Shown here: in pieces, positions 1 to 8,383 of the stretch
How the letters are laid out: each line of letters starts with the position of its first letter
Numbering within the stretch: the stretch's first letter is position 1
Assembly: GCF_900169785.1 (NCBI RefSeq)
Contig: NZ_FWER01000041.1
Span: 11,797 to 60,711, forward strand
Direction of reading: 5' to 3'
Length of the DNA: 48,915 nucleotides
Source: Rhizobium sullae
GTDB lineage: Bacteria > Pseudomonadota > Alphaproteobacteria > Rhizobiales > Rhizobiaceae
The notes under the pieces: generated by a model
What the model was told of the DNA's origin: nothing
Seen by the model: the letters and a program-made list of their open reading frames with translations, nothing else
Databases searched by the model: none
Made by a program: the position numbers and the translations under genes

Positions 1-3000
1 GCTATACGCTTATTCTCGACTACATGTCCGGGATCGAGGTAGCCAACCTCAGCCTCGATCTTGCCAAGCGGCTGGCGCAGTCGAAGCTGAATGAACTTGC
101 ACTGGACATTTATGTCGATTTCCTGCCGCTCTATTTCAATGGTCTGACCTCCGCAGCTGATCGGCAGGAGCTGGTGAAGCTCGCCAGCGCGAATGCGGGC
201 GCGGTGGCCGACCCGGCTGTCTTCCGCGTGCTAACTGATCTGTTGCGCATGTCGCCGCGCGCCGAAAAGGTCGAACTCGCCCAGCTTGTATTCGATCAGA
301 TCGACGTCGACGTCATCCGGCATGCCCGTGACAGTGCCGGTTCTGGCAACCTGATCCTGTCGGCATGGGTCGATGCCGTGGAAGTTGCCCATGGCGTCAA
401 GGCTGGAGATGATATCGCGACGCTTCGCAAACAGGCGCGGCTCAGCCTCGATACGCGTGCCTTCGAGCTCCTGATTTTGGCAGAAAAGGATGAGGCGGCG
501 CGCAATCGGCTGGTTTCGGATGCGGTCATGGCCGACATCCGGGAAAAGCGACCGCTGGTGGGCTACGACAGGGTGGTCAATTTGGCACTACCGCCGGCCG
601 TGGCTATCGATAGCTATCTCGCGCTCATTCACAGCTTCTCCGGGGCTGGTTACGACAACTACGTGAAGGCCCTGGTGGAACTCGTCGCCAGTGCCACCAA
701 GTCGAAACAGCTGCAATTGACAGACGGGCAAGCTGTGGCGTTGTTCCGCGACATTGAGATCCTTCGTGACCCCGCTTTCATCCGGGCGCTGGGACAGGAC
801 ATAACGGGTGACGCGAAGATCTCGCAAATCACCGCACTGCGTGCCGACGTCCGGGCGGTCTTTTCTCTTCCCGTCGATCAACCGGTCGGAGCGGAGATCA
901 TTGCAACCGGTCCGGCTGCGACAAAGGCTCTGCAGGTGGCTGCAAGTCTGATCAATGGAGAAGTCCCGGATGCAGCGGTGCTCGCCAAGATCGACTCATC
1001 GAACGCCGGCGACATCGCCTTGCTGTCGCAGGCGGCGGCGCGGCTCTGGCAATATGCCAGTCGTCGGGAACTGCTTACCGAATTCGTCCGCGGCAGAGCC
1101 GATGTCGATCTTAGGCAGGCGGTTGCGCTCGGCGTAACAGGCTTTGCCGGCTTCCGTGGTACTGAGGGCCGAGGTGCCGACTTCGTCGCCGCTATCGGCG
1201 ACCTGTTGCCGTCGACTTCGGGCGAGGGGCACACGCTGCTTGCTGCGTCCATAGGTCAGGGGACTGAACTCCCCAAGCTGCGGGGCGAGGCGCTGTCGCG
1301 TTATGCGCGTTATCTGGCTGCGAGGGGCCAGTCCGTGGCTCCGCTTGCAGCTGTCGCCGATGCCGACAAGGTCGCGGTCGAGGAGGCGGACGCCATCTTC
1401 AGCAATATCGACGTGGCAACCACCCGCTTGAAGACCGTTTCCGACTACAAGGCACGCGTCGGCGAATTCCGCCGCTTGGCCGAGGCTCGCGCCGGCGTGC
1501 TTGACGACAAGGGCTGGCTGAATAGCGCTACCGCGCCGGCAAAGTCAGAGCCCGATACGCTCGACGTCGGGGGAGCCTCAACCATCAGCGATGGGCGCAT
1601 TGTCCTGTACTCGCCGAAGGAAAACAGTCTGCCGACGGCCGGCCGGCCCTTCATGCCCAACCTGCTGCTCGGGCGCGAGTCGGTCACCTCGAGGATTCCG
1701 GTGCCGCCGCTGCGGGAGGCGAACGAAGCGCTTGCCGACATTTCCAAGCGCGGCGAGACGCGCGCCACCCGCCTGATCCGCTTCTCATCCGAACATTTCG
1801 ACGAGATCATCAACCTCGGTGTCCGGGAATATCTCTACCTCAATTCTGAATCGACCGTTCCACGCATCATCTTCGTCACGCGTGGGGTGCTGACTATGAG
1901 CGAGCTCATCGCCCAGGTGCGGGCGACCGATCCGGATGCCATTTCGCTGGACGGCAACGAGGTTACCCTGAACGTGCCGCTTGCTGTGAACGACGGCGCG
2001 TCGCTGGTCGTCAGTGGCCAAGAGATCAAGTCGCTGAAGCTCAATACCAAGGCCGGCGCCTTCATCGTCAACAGCGGCAAGATCTATTTCGATGGCGTGA
2101 CTGTCTCATCGGTGGATGTGACGACGGATCAGCCAAGCTATGTCTACGACCACGAGAAGGGTATCTTCTTCCGTCCCTTCATCCTTAGCTGGAGCGGCAG
2201 CGAGACCCTTGCCGCGGATTCCCACTTCGTCGCGCTGGGCTACGCCGGCGGCCGCACCTACGGCATGTCGCTGTCCTCCGGTTCGACCGACGCAGTCGCC
2301 CGAAAGGTCCAGGCGCCTGCGCCAACCGGCTATTTCATCAACAACTCATTCGAGAACCTCTATTACGGTTTCTACGCGTTCGAGGCGAAGGACATCGTCT
2401 TCGTCGGCAACGAACTGGTCAACGGCGTGATCTATGGCCTCGACCCGCACGACCGGTCGAAGAACCTGATGATGGCTTACAACACGGCCTATGGGACGCA
2501 GAAGAAACACGGCATCATCATTTCGCGCGAGGTCGATGACAGCTTCATCCTCGGCAACCTCTCGTTCGAGAACCACGGGTCCGGCATCATGCTCGACCGC
2601 CAAAGCTACGGCACAATCGTCTATGCCAACGATGCCAGCCGCAACGAAGGCGACGGGTTCGCCGCGATGGAAAGTCCCTGCGCTCTCGTCGACAGCAACA
2701 TGTTCTACGGCAATGGCCGATCCGGCGTGAAGGTGCGCAATTCCTGGGACGTCCATGTGGAGGGCAACCAGATCCGCCAGAATAAGGCGGCCGGCATCGA
2801 AGCGTATATCGACAACCTCGAGGTTGCAGAGCAGAGTGAGTTCCGCGATTTCGTCGAGGACCCGTATTATCCGATCGCGACGATGGTTGCCCGTGACAAC
2901 ATCCTTGAGAATAACCGCGTCGGTCTGATGACCCGCGGTGCGTCCGAGGCGATGTTCTACCGCAACAAGTTCATCGACCAGCTGCCTCGCTACGTTTCGG

Positions 3001-3242
3001 GTGATCTCAAGCCACTCGGGCTCGACGTCGTCACCCGCAATATGAAGACGGGTGTGCTGGTGCGGTCGGTCTGCGTGCCGCGCATTCCGGTGAAGAAGCA
3101 GTGCGCGCTGACGCAGAACGGCATCATCATTGCGCAGTCCCTGCAACCGGAATTCCGCGCCGACGGGGCCTCGACCAATTATTGCATCAACACTGTGGGC
3201 TCGCCGCAATCGGCTGCGTTCAACGCGCAACAAGGGGAGTGA
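1..3242 (+). CDS. algG: AlgG-like mannuronan C5-epimerase with long N-terminal extension (5' partial)
   Basis: Periplasmic poly(beta-D-mannuronate) C5-epimerase, expected to convert mannuronate to guluronate residues in the growing polymer. The reading frame is open to base 3, so the true start probably lies upstream; the first in-window ATG is at 24. Counted from that ATG, residues ~1-560 are an alpha-helical, TPR/HAT-like region, and ~600-1000 form a right-handed parallel beta-helix with repeated Asn/Gly-rich rungs. The signature Asp-Pro-His-Asp is at residues 807-810 (His809 matches the catalytic His of AlgG), followed by a KKHGIIISREV stretch shared with Pseudomonas AlgG. Pseudomonas AlgG is about 540 residues, so this protein is at least twice as long. 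It is the first visible gene of a + strand cluster whose other members are Alg proteins; the next gene starts 4 bp downstream. Family assignment is firm. Substrate (alginate itself or a related mannuronan) is inferred. Confidence 0.85.
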   Translation, partial: YTLILDYMSGIEVANLSLDLAKRLAQSKLNELALDIYVDFLPLYFNGLTSAADRQELVKLASANAGAVADPAVFRVLTDLLRMSPRAEKVELAQLVFDQIDVDVIRHARDSAGSGNLILSAWVDAVEVAHGVKAGDDIATLRKQARLSLDTRAFELLILAEKDEAARNRLVSDAVMADIREKRPLVGYDRVVNLALPPAVAIDSYLALIHSFSGAGYDNYVKALVELVASATKSKQLQLTDGQAVALFRDIEILRDPAFIRALGQDITGDAKISQITALRADVRAVFSLPVDQPVGAEIIATGPAATKALQVAASLINGEVPDAAVLAKIDSSNAGDIALLSQAAARLWQYASRRELLTEFVRGRADVDLRQAVALGVTGFAGFRGTEGRGADFVAAIGDLLPSTSGEGHTLLAASIGQGTELPKLRGEALSRYARYLAARGQSVAPLAAVADADKVAVEEADAIFSNIDVATTRLKTVSDYKARVGEFRRLAEARAGVLDDKGWLNSATAPAKSEPDTLDVGGASTISDGRIVLYSPKENSLPTAGRPFMPNLLLGRESVTSRIPVPPLREANEALADISKRGETRATRLIRFSSEHFDEIINLGVREYLYLNSESTVPRIIFVTRGVLTMSELIAQVRATDPDAISLDGNEVTLNVPLAVNDGASLVVSGQEIKSLKLNTKAGAFIVNSGKIYFDGVTVSSVDVTTDQPSYVYDHEKGIFFRPFILSWSGSETLAADSHFVALGYAGGRTYGMSLSSGSTDAVARKVQAPAPTGYFINNSFENLYYGFYAFEAKDIVFVGNELVNGVIYGLDPHDRSKNLMMAYNTAYGTQKKHGIIISREVDDSFILGNLSFENHGSGIMLDRQSYGTIVYANDASRNEGDGFAAMESPCALVDSNMFYGNGRSGVKVRNSWDVHVEGNQIRQNKAAGIEAYIDNLEVAEQSEFRDFVEDPYYPIATMVARDNILENNRVGLMTRGASEAMFYRNKFIDQLPRYVSGDLKPLGLDVVTRNMKTGVLVRSVCVPRIPVKKQCALTQNGIIIAQSLQPEFRADGASTNYCINTVGSPQSAAFNAQQGE

Positions 3243-3246
3243 GAGG

Positions 3247-6200
3247 ATGATTCTCGCAACGAGAAAATCGCACCTCTCCGTGACGCTGCTCAACGCATTG
3301 GCGTGTTCGGTGGTGTTCCTTGGCGTGGCGCCGGCTACGACGGCGTCTGAAATGCCGCGACAGTTGGCGGCCGAGGCGAAGAGGGCCTATCAGGCCGAGC
3401 AGAAGATACTCGCCGACTACAGCACGGCGACGGAGGCGAGCGCGCTCCTGGCCTATGCCCGACTGCTGGCGCGCGGCAGGATCGCCAACGATCACAACCC
3501 CGTGAGGGTTGCCGACATCGACGCGGCCATCGCCGTCTATCGCAATCTATTGGCGGCCGGTGATGCTAAGATCAATGCCAAGGTGACGGCGGGGCTGGCC
3601 GAACTGCTGGTCCGCAAGGGCGGTGCGGCAAACGAAGGCGAAGCGCAAGCTCTGCGCGCCGCGTTGCATCCTGCCGAACCTGCTACCCAGGCTCCGCCCG
3701 GCGCCGATGCACAGGCACAGGATCTTGCCACGGACGGCGAAGCGGCCCTACGCGACAAGATGTCAAAGGGCTCGCTCGATGCGGCGTTCGAGCTGCTTCT
3801 GCTCCTTAATCGTCAGAACTCCCCCGAAGCCGATACGCTACGCAGCCAGCTCGTGCTGATGGCCAACTTATCGGCACTCGACAGCGACAGCGCGGTTATC
3901 CGCCTCGCCGGACGCTATGCCTCCTCCTTCGATGCACAACAGCACCCCGATGTGCTCAAGTCATTGCTGGCACTGGCCGCCGGTTACGGCAACGATAGTG
4001 CCGTCGCGATCATCGAGAAGAACCGGGATGTGCTGTTTTCCATCCTCGGCAAGGACGAACTGCGTCATCTGATGTGGGAGCTCGTCGACGGCGGCTCGAG
4101 CCGCGCAGCCGAGCTTATCGCGCTCGATTTAGTTGATGAGAACGTCTACGGCTTCGACGAGGCCGATTCCAAGTGGGCCGTATCGATGCTCGAAGAGGCC
4201 AGAAGCTACCGAGCCAATTACCTGATCGCCAAGCTCTATTACCAGGGCATCTATGTCGAGAAAGATCTGGCCCGCGCCACCGCTGCTATGGACCGCATGG
4301 TGGACGGTGCCGCCGAGGCAGGACAGGAGCGTCTCGTCGTAGCAGACCGCTTCGCCCGCATTAACCTGTCGGACAGCCTGATCGCAAAATACGCCCTGCC
4401 GATCTACCTGGACATCTGGAAGGGCGGAAAATCGTCGGTCATCGGTCGTCTGGCTCGCATAGTCGTCAGCGCCGAGAAGGCCGGCTACTATGCGACATCG
4501 GTGGCGATGCCCATTTCGCCGGAGCAGCTCGTCGCCGAACTGTCGAGCGCCTATGACGCGGGTGACCTTTCGGTAGGCCTCATCCTCGGTGATATCTTTC
4601 GCGAGGGGCGGCTGGTCAAGGCAGAGCCCGCCAGGGCCCATTCGATCTACGAGGGATTGAAACAGCAGTATGCGGATTCGCCCGAGATGCAGCTCAAGCT
4701 GCGCGAGGCGCTTGCCAAGCTGGTTCGGCAAGATCTCGAAGTTACGCTGAATTATTCGCCCTACTATGCCGAGGTCCGCGAGCTGGCCGGACAGCATAAC
4801 CTGTGGGCGATGAAGGAATATGGCATGCTGCTGGCCAAGGGGGCGCCGCAGTTCGAAGCCGATTCGGAAGCCGGATTCACTCTGCTTCTGAATGCGCTGT
4901 CGCAAGGCTATTTTACCGCCGGCCCGGATGCCGCCGGACTCGCGCTTTCCACCGGCAGTGCCGACAAGCTCAAACGTCTTGCTGATGTCTACGCAAATTT
5001 CGATCCGCGCATCCTGACGCCGGAAAGCAATGTGCAGCTCGCTAAGATCGATTTTGCGCTCAAGCAGTTCGACAAGGCAGAGGTCCTGCTGGACACCCCG
5101 GAAATGTTGGAACTGCCGACTGGCCGCTTTCTCTTGGTCCAAGTCAGGCGAGCGGCCGGCAAGCTGGATGCGGCTGAAGCGCATCGACAAATGAAAGATG
5201 TCGTGGTGTCCTTCAAGGGCGACGATGCCACTCTACTCGGCTTCGTTCAGCAACTAACGCAGGAGGATGGCCTCAGCGAAGATTTTGCTGAACCGATTCT
5301 AGTGCGGCTGGCACAACTCGCGGACCGGCGTGACGTCAATGCGATCATCGCCGCGTTCAAGCTCCGCCAGAAATGGCCGTCGAGCCAAGCGTTAAACTTC
5401 CGCAAGGTGGTCGGCTGGTGCAACATCCTTGCCGAACGTGGACAAGGCGGGCCACTCACGCGCGTCGCCGTCAACGTCAATCCCAAGGTGGTCGGCGACG
5501 AGAGCTTCCGCTATTTGATCGACACCGTCGAAGGCGCACTGCCGCATCTGCCGACCAACGGCAATCTGCGTATGTTCCTTGCCCGGCAGTATCTGAACGG
5601 CCAATACAGGCCCAAGGACTTCACCAAGGCCGACCAACTGACGAAGCAGGCGGCTGAATTGGGCAATGAGGAAGCTCTAAACAGCATCGCGACTAATTAT
5701 TATTTCGGCCATGATGTCGAGATGGATCGCGATCGGGCCGAAGCGCTCTATCGGGATCTGGCCTTCATGGGATCTAACCGCAGCGCGCTGGCGCTGGCGC
5801 GCAACTATTCCAAGGGACCGAGCTCGCGCGTCTATGAATCACGAGCCTTCGCCTATTACATCAAGGCCGCGCTCAACGGGTCCGTCACCGCCATGACGGA
5901 GATGGGTCGGAGTTATCTTGCCGGTGCCGGTGCCGTGCAGAACGAGCAAAAGGGCGTTGCTTGGCTGGAGAAAGCTGCCGAGCTCGGTAACACCGACGCG
6001 ATGATTCAGCTCTACTACTACCATTTCATCAAGAACCCGACCAACCAGAACCCCGAGGCCGAACGTTGGCTCAACACGCTCGTTGCGGCCGAAGTTCCGG
6101 ACATGATCCTGCGCAAAGCCGTTCTGCTCTATGGCCGCGACAAGGACGCCAACAAGGATGAGATCTTCGCCCTGCTCGACCACGCCGAGGAATTGGGCAG

Positions 6201-6264
6201 CCAGTTCGCGCGGCGCCTGAAAAACTCCTACGTCAAGGAAGCCCGTGCAGGCGTTTCGAAATGA
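3247..6264 (+). CDS. Exported Sel1/TPR-repeat protein, alginate-cluster scaffold
   Basis: Secreted helical-repeat protein of 1005 residues. An ATG at 3247 follows a GGGGAG ribosome site and is preferred over the longer frame from 3130, which would read back through algG. Residues 1-33 form a signal peptide (basic start, hydrophobic core, Ala-rich cleavage region). Most of the rest is alpha-solenoid; clear Sel1 repeats with the A-x-x-G-N-x-x-A pattern occur in the last ~250 residues. In Pseudomonas, AlgK is a Sel1 lipoprotein that scaffolds the periplasmic alginate complex; this protein is more than twice that size and has no lipobox, so it is probably an additional scaffold rather than AlgK itself. 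It overlaps algX by 4 bp, so the two are probably translationally coupled. The exact role is inferred. Confidence 0.75.
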   Translation: MILATRKSHLSVTLLNALACSVVFLGVAPATTASEMPRQLAAEAKRAYQAEQKILADYSTATEASALLAYARLLARGRIANDHNPVRVADIDAAIAVYRNLLAAGDAKINAKVTAGLAELLVRKGGAANEGEAQALRAALHPAEPATQAPPGADAQAQDLATDGEAALRDKMSKGSLDAAFELLLLLNRQNSPEADTLRSQLVLMANLSALDSDSAVIRLAGRYASSFDAQQHPDVLKSLLALAAGYGNDSAVAIIEKNRDVLFSILGKDELRHLMWELVDGGSSRAAELIALDLVDENVYGFDEADSKWAVSMLEEARSYRANYLIAKLYYQGIYVEKDLARATAAMDRMVDGAAEAGQERLVVADRFARINLSDSLIAKYALPIYLDIWKGGKSSVIGRLARIVVSAEKAGYYATSVAMPISPEQLVAELSSAYDAGDLSVGLILGDIFREGRLVKAEPARAHSIYEGLKQQYADSPEMQLKLREALAKLVRQDLEVTLNYSPYYAEVRELAGQHNLWAMKEYGMLLAKGAPQFEADSEAGFTLLLNALSQGYFTAGPDAAGLALSTGSADKLKRLADVYANFDPRILTPESNVQLAKIDFALKQFDKAEVLLDTPEMLELPTGRFLLVQVRRAAGKLDAAEAHRQMKDVVVSFKGDDATLLGFVQQLTQEDGLSEDFAEPILVRLAQLADRRDVNAIIAAFKLRQKWPSSQALNFRKVVGWCNILAERGQGGPLTRVAVNVNPKVVGDESFRYLIDTVEGALPHLPTNGNLRMFLARQYLNGQYRPKDFTKADQLTKQAAELGNEEALNSIATNYYFGHDVEMDRDRAEALYRDLAFMGSNRSALALARNYSKGPSSRVYESRAFAYYIKAALNGSVTAMTEMGRSYLAGAGAVQNEQKGVAWLEKAAELGNTDAMIQLYYYHFIKNPTNQNPEAERWLNTLVAAEVPDMILRKAVLLYGRDKDANKDEIFALLDHAEELGSQFARRLKNSYVKEARAGVSK

Positions 6265-7676
6265 TGCAAGCCAACTCCTTCAGCACGGCGCGTTTATTGA
6301 GCGTTTTTTCCATGGCCGGCATGGCAGCTCTTACCTGGGCTCTTTCGGTGGCTTCCGTGTCGGCCGGTGAAATACTCTACAAGTGCGAGGGGCTCGAGGA
6401 AAAGTCTCCTCAGACCTCGATGGCAGTGAAAATGTATCAAGGTTATGGCGGCTGGTTCTTCCGCGAAGGCGACATGGAGAACATGTATGAGCTGTCTGCG
6501 GAAACACTGGATGCATTCAAGGACGTGAGCGACGCCCTGCGCCATCGAGGCATTCACCTCATTTTGGTTCCGATGCTGCCCCGTGGCATTGCCGGTGCGC
6601 AGTCTATCCCCGATGGCGGCATATTTTCTGACATGTTCTACGATCCGGCGTTCTCCGCCAAGCAGTTCCGAGCGATGGTTCAGTCTTTGCGCGACGTCGG
6701 GATTGATGCAATCGACATTACTAAAATCAAAGACATCAAACCGGATTTCGACTGGAGTGCCTATTATCTGAAGCGGGATATTCACTGGACTCCGGAGGGC
6801 GCGCAAGTTGTCGCCCAAGCTCTGGCGGAGAAGATTCGTGGCTTGGCTGGGGACATTACTGACACGGTTGAGTTTAAGACTGAACTGACTGGTAAGGCCG
6901 CTCCGATACGCTTCAATATGGGCAAAGCGCTCAATGAGCTTTGCCAAGAGAAGATCCCTACCGAAAGTGTCACCGGCTATTCGACTAAGCGCAATGTCGA
7001 TAACTTGGATGCCCTGCTGAGCGAGGGTGACACGCCGGGCCGGGAAGTCGTCCATGTCGTCGGCACGTCTTTTACGGATGAGCGGATGGATTTCAACTTC
7101 AACGGCTTCCTTCGGGAGACCCTGAAGCACGATGTATCTGGCTTCTCGATTGCTGGCGGTGGTTTGACACAGTCGATTTACGGCTGGACGCAGAACGCCA
7201 ATGGATTGGCTAAGAAGCCTGAAATACTGGTATGGGAGTACTCGGATCTCCAGTCTGTGCTGCGAAGCGTGGACTATATTGACGAGACGATCGTTCCTGC
7301 AATTGTCGGTGATTGCGACGGTAAATTAAAGCTCGCCGAGAAGACGTTTGATGAGACCGATACGGTTGATCTTGATCTGCCTACGTTGGTTGGCAAGGCG
7401 TCCGATCATTACCTCGCCTACGCGTTTACCAACAAAGCACTGACCGGGTTCCAGTCGACCTATAGCTACGCCAACGGTCCCGCCAAGAACGCTTCCTTCG
7501 AAAACCCATCGCGCGTGAGCGGACTTGCTAAGCTTTATCGGGCGCTCCCGGGAGGGACGCGGAATGCACCTGTCCACGTTCGCCTCAAGATCGAGGGAGC
7601 GGCAAAATCGGCGGGCTCGGTGAAACTGTGCCGTTACCCAGAACGCATTTTCCAGAATGTAGCAACCTCCAATTGA
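6261..7676 (+). CDS. algX: AlgX-like alginate O-acetyltransferase (SGNH plus carbohydrate-binding domain)
   Basis: Periplasmic SGNH-fold O-acetyltransferase, 471 residues, close to the 474 of Pseudomonas AlgX. A signal peptide ends near residue 35 (SVSAG). Catalytic signatures are Asp173-Ile-His175-Trp in a KRDIHWTPEGA motif and Ser270 in GTSF; these positions almost coincide with the AlgX triad Asp174/His176/Ser269. The C-terminal ~110 residues resemble the AlgX carbohydrate-binding domain. In the known system AlgX transfers acetyl groups from the AlgI/J/F machinery onto mannuronate and binds the polymer. The start ATG at 6261 overlaps the preceding stop (ATGATG), and the ATG at 6264 is an equally possible start. 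Cluster context (AlgF next, AlgI and AlgJ downstream) supports the call. Confidence 0.88.
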   Translation: MMQANSFSTARLLSVFSMAGMAALTWALSVASVSAGEILYKCEGLEEKSPQTSMAVKMYQGYGGWFFREGDMENMYELSAETLDAFKDVSDALRHRGIHLILVPMLPRGIAGAQSIPDGGIFSDMFYDPAFSAKQFRAMVQSLRDVGIDAIDITKIKDIKPDFDWSAYYLKRDIHWTPEGAQVVAQALAEKIRGLAGDITDTVEFKTELTGKAAPIRFNMGKALNELCQEKIPTESVTGYSTKRNVDNLDALLSEGDTPGREVVHVVGTSFTDERMDFNFNGFLRETLKHDVSGFSIAGGGLTQSIYGWTQNANGLAKKPEILVWEYSDLQSVLRSVDYIDETIVPAIVGDCDGKLKLAEKTFDETDTVDLDLPTLVGKASDHYLAYAFTNKALTGFQSTYSYANGPAKNASFENPSRVSGLAKLYRALPGGTRNAPVHVRLKIEGAAKSAGSVKLCRYPERIFQNVATSN

Positions 7677-7693
7677 AGAGTGATGATGAGATC

Positions 7694-8359
7694 ATGAAAC
7701 GCAAAATCCAAGCAGTCCTTGTTGCACTCGTCTTGGGAGGAGCCTCCGCAGGCACCTTCTCAACGCACCTTCTGGCAAACGATGCCGGCCTCTACGATGC
7801 GCCGATCCCGGCCGACAAAAGCCTCGTTCGCTTCCTCAATGTGAAGCTGAAGAACGGAGTGAGCCTCGACTTCTCGGGACAGAAGTTCGACGTCGATCCT
7901 GTCGCATTGTCGAATTACCGGCTGATCGGCAACGGCTCCTATAAGATTTCCGACGATGCAAGCTCGACCGAAGCCACGCTCGAACCCGGCAAATTCTACA
8001 CCGTGGCGGTCGGCGCGGACGGCGCCGGGCAAAAAGGCATCGTGGTTATTCCCGACAAGGAGGTCGAAAATCCCTCGAAGTCAGCTTTGAGCTTTTACAA
8101 TTTCTCGACAAAGCCGGCCAACCTGTCCCTGCGCCTCAACGGCGACAGCAAGGTGCTGTTCAAAAATCTTGCGCCAGCCGCCATGGCATCCAAAGAACTG
8201 CCGGTCATCGACATCGGGCTCGAAGTCTCTGAGGGGGACAGGAAGTTCACCGAGCTGGCGAAAGTTTCTCTGACCGCCAAGGACCGACAGAATGTCGTTG
8301 TCGTTGAGACGCCGAACGGTCCGGCCGGGTTCCTGGCAGCGACGGGCATCGACCGATAA
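7694..8359 (+). CDS. algF: AlgF-like alginate O-acetylation adaptor
   Basis: Periplasmic accessory protein of 221 residues needed in Pseudomonas for alginate O-acetylation, where AlgF links AlgJ and AlgX. The ATG at 7694 gives a clean signal peptide (MKRKIQAVLVALVLGG... ending near residue 28); a longer frame from 7628 would overlap algX and bury the signal sequence. The mature N-terminus has the AlgF-like GLYDAPIPADKSLVRFLN segment (aromatic-Gly-rich start, then VRF-N). The rest is predicted beta-rich, consistent with the two beta-sandwich domains of AlgF. It lies 17 bp after algX. Sequence similarity by eye is moderate, so the call leans on position in the cluster, size and the N-terminal motif. 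Confidence 0.75.
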   Translation: MKRKIQAVLVALVLGGASAGTFSTHLLANDAGLYDAPIPADKSLVRFLNVKLKNGVSLDFSGQKFDVDPVALSNYRLIGNGSYKISDDASSTEATLEPGKFYTVAVGADGAGQKGIVVIPDKEVENPSKSALSFYNFSTKPANLSLRLNGDSKVLFKNLAPAAMASKELPVIDIGLEVSEGDRKFTELAKVSLTAKDRQNVVVVETPNGPAGFLAATGIDR

Positions 8360-8383
8360 TTTCGAAACGTATGGGGCACGAGA

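Noticed and set aside
2346..3293. Long minus-strand frame opposite the epimerase gene (315 codons)
   Set aside because: Composition mirrors the opposite strand of a real gene, it has no ribosome site, and the plus strand carries a clear AlgG domain.
4129..5190. 353-codon minus-strand frame opposite the first Sel1 gene
   Set aside because: Shadow of the coding strand in GC-rich DNA; no recognisable domain and no start signal.
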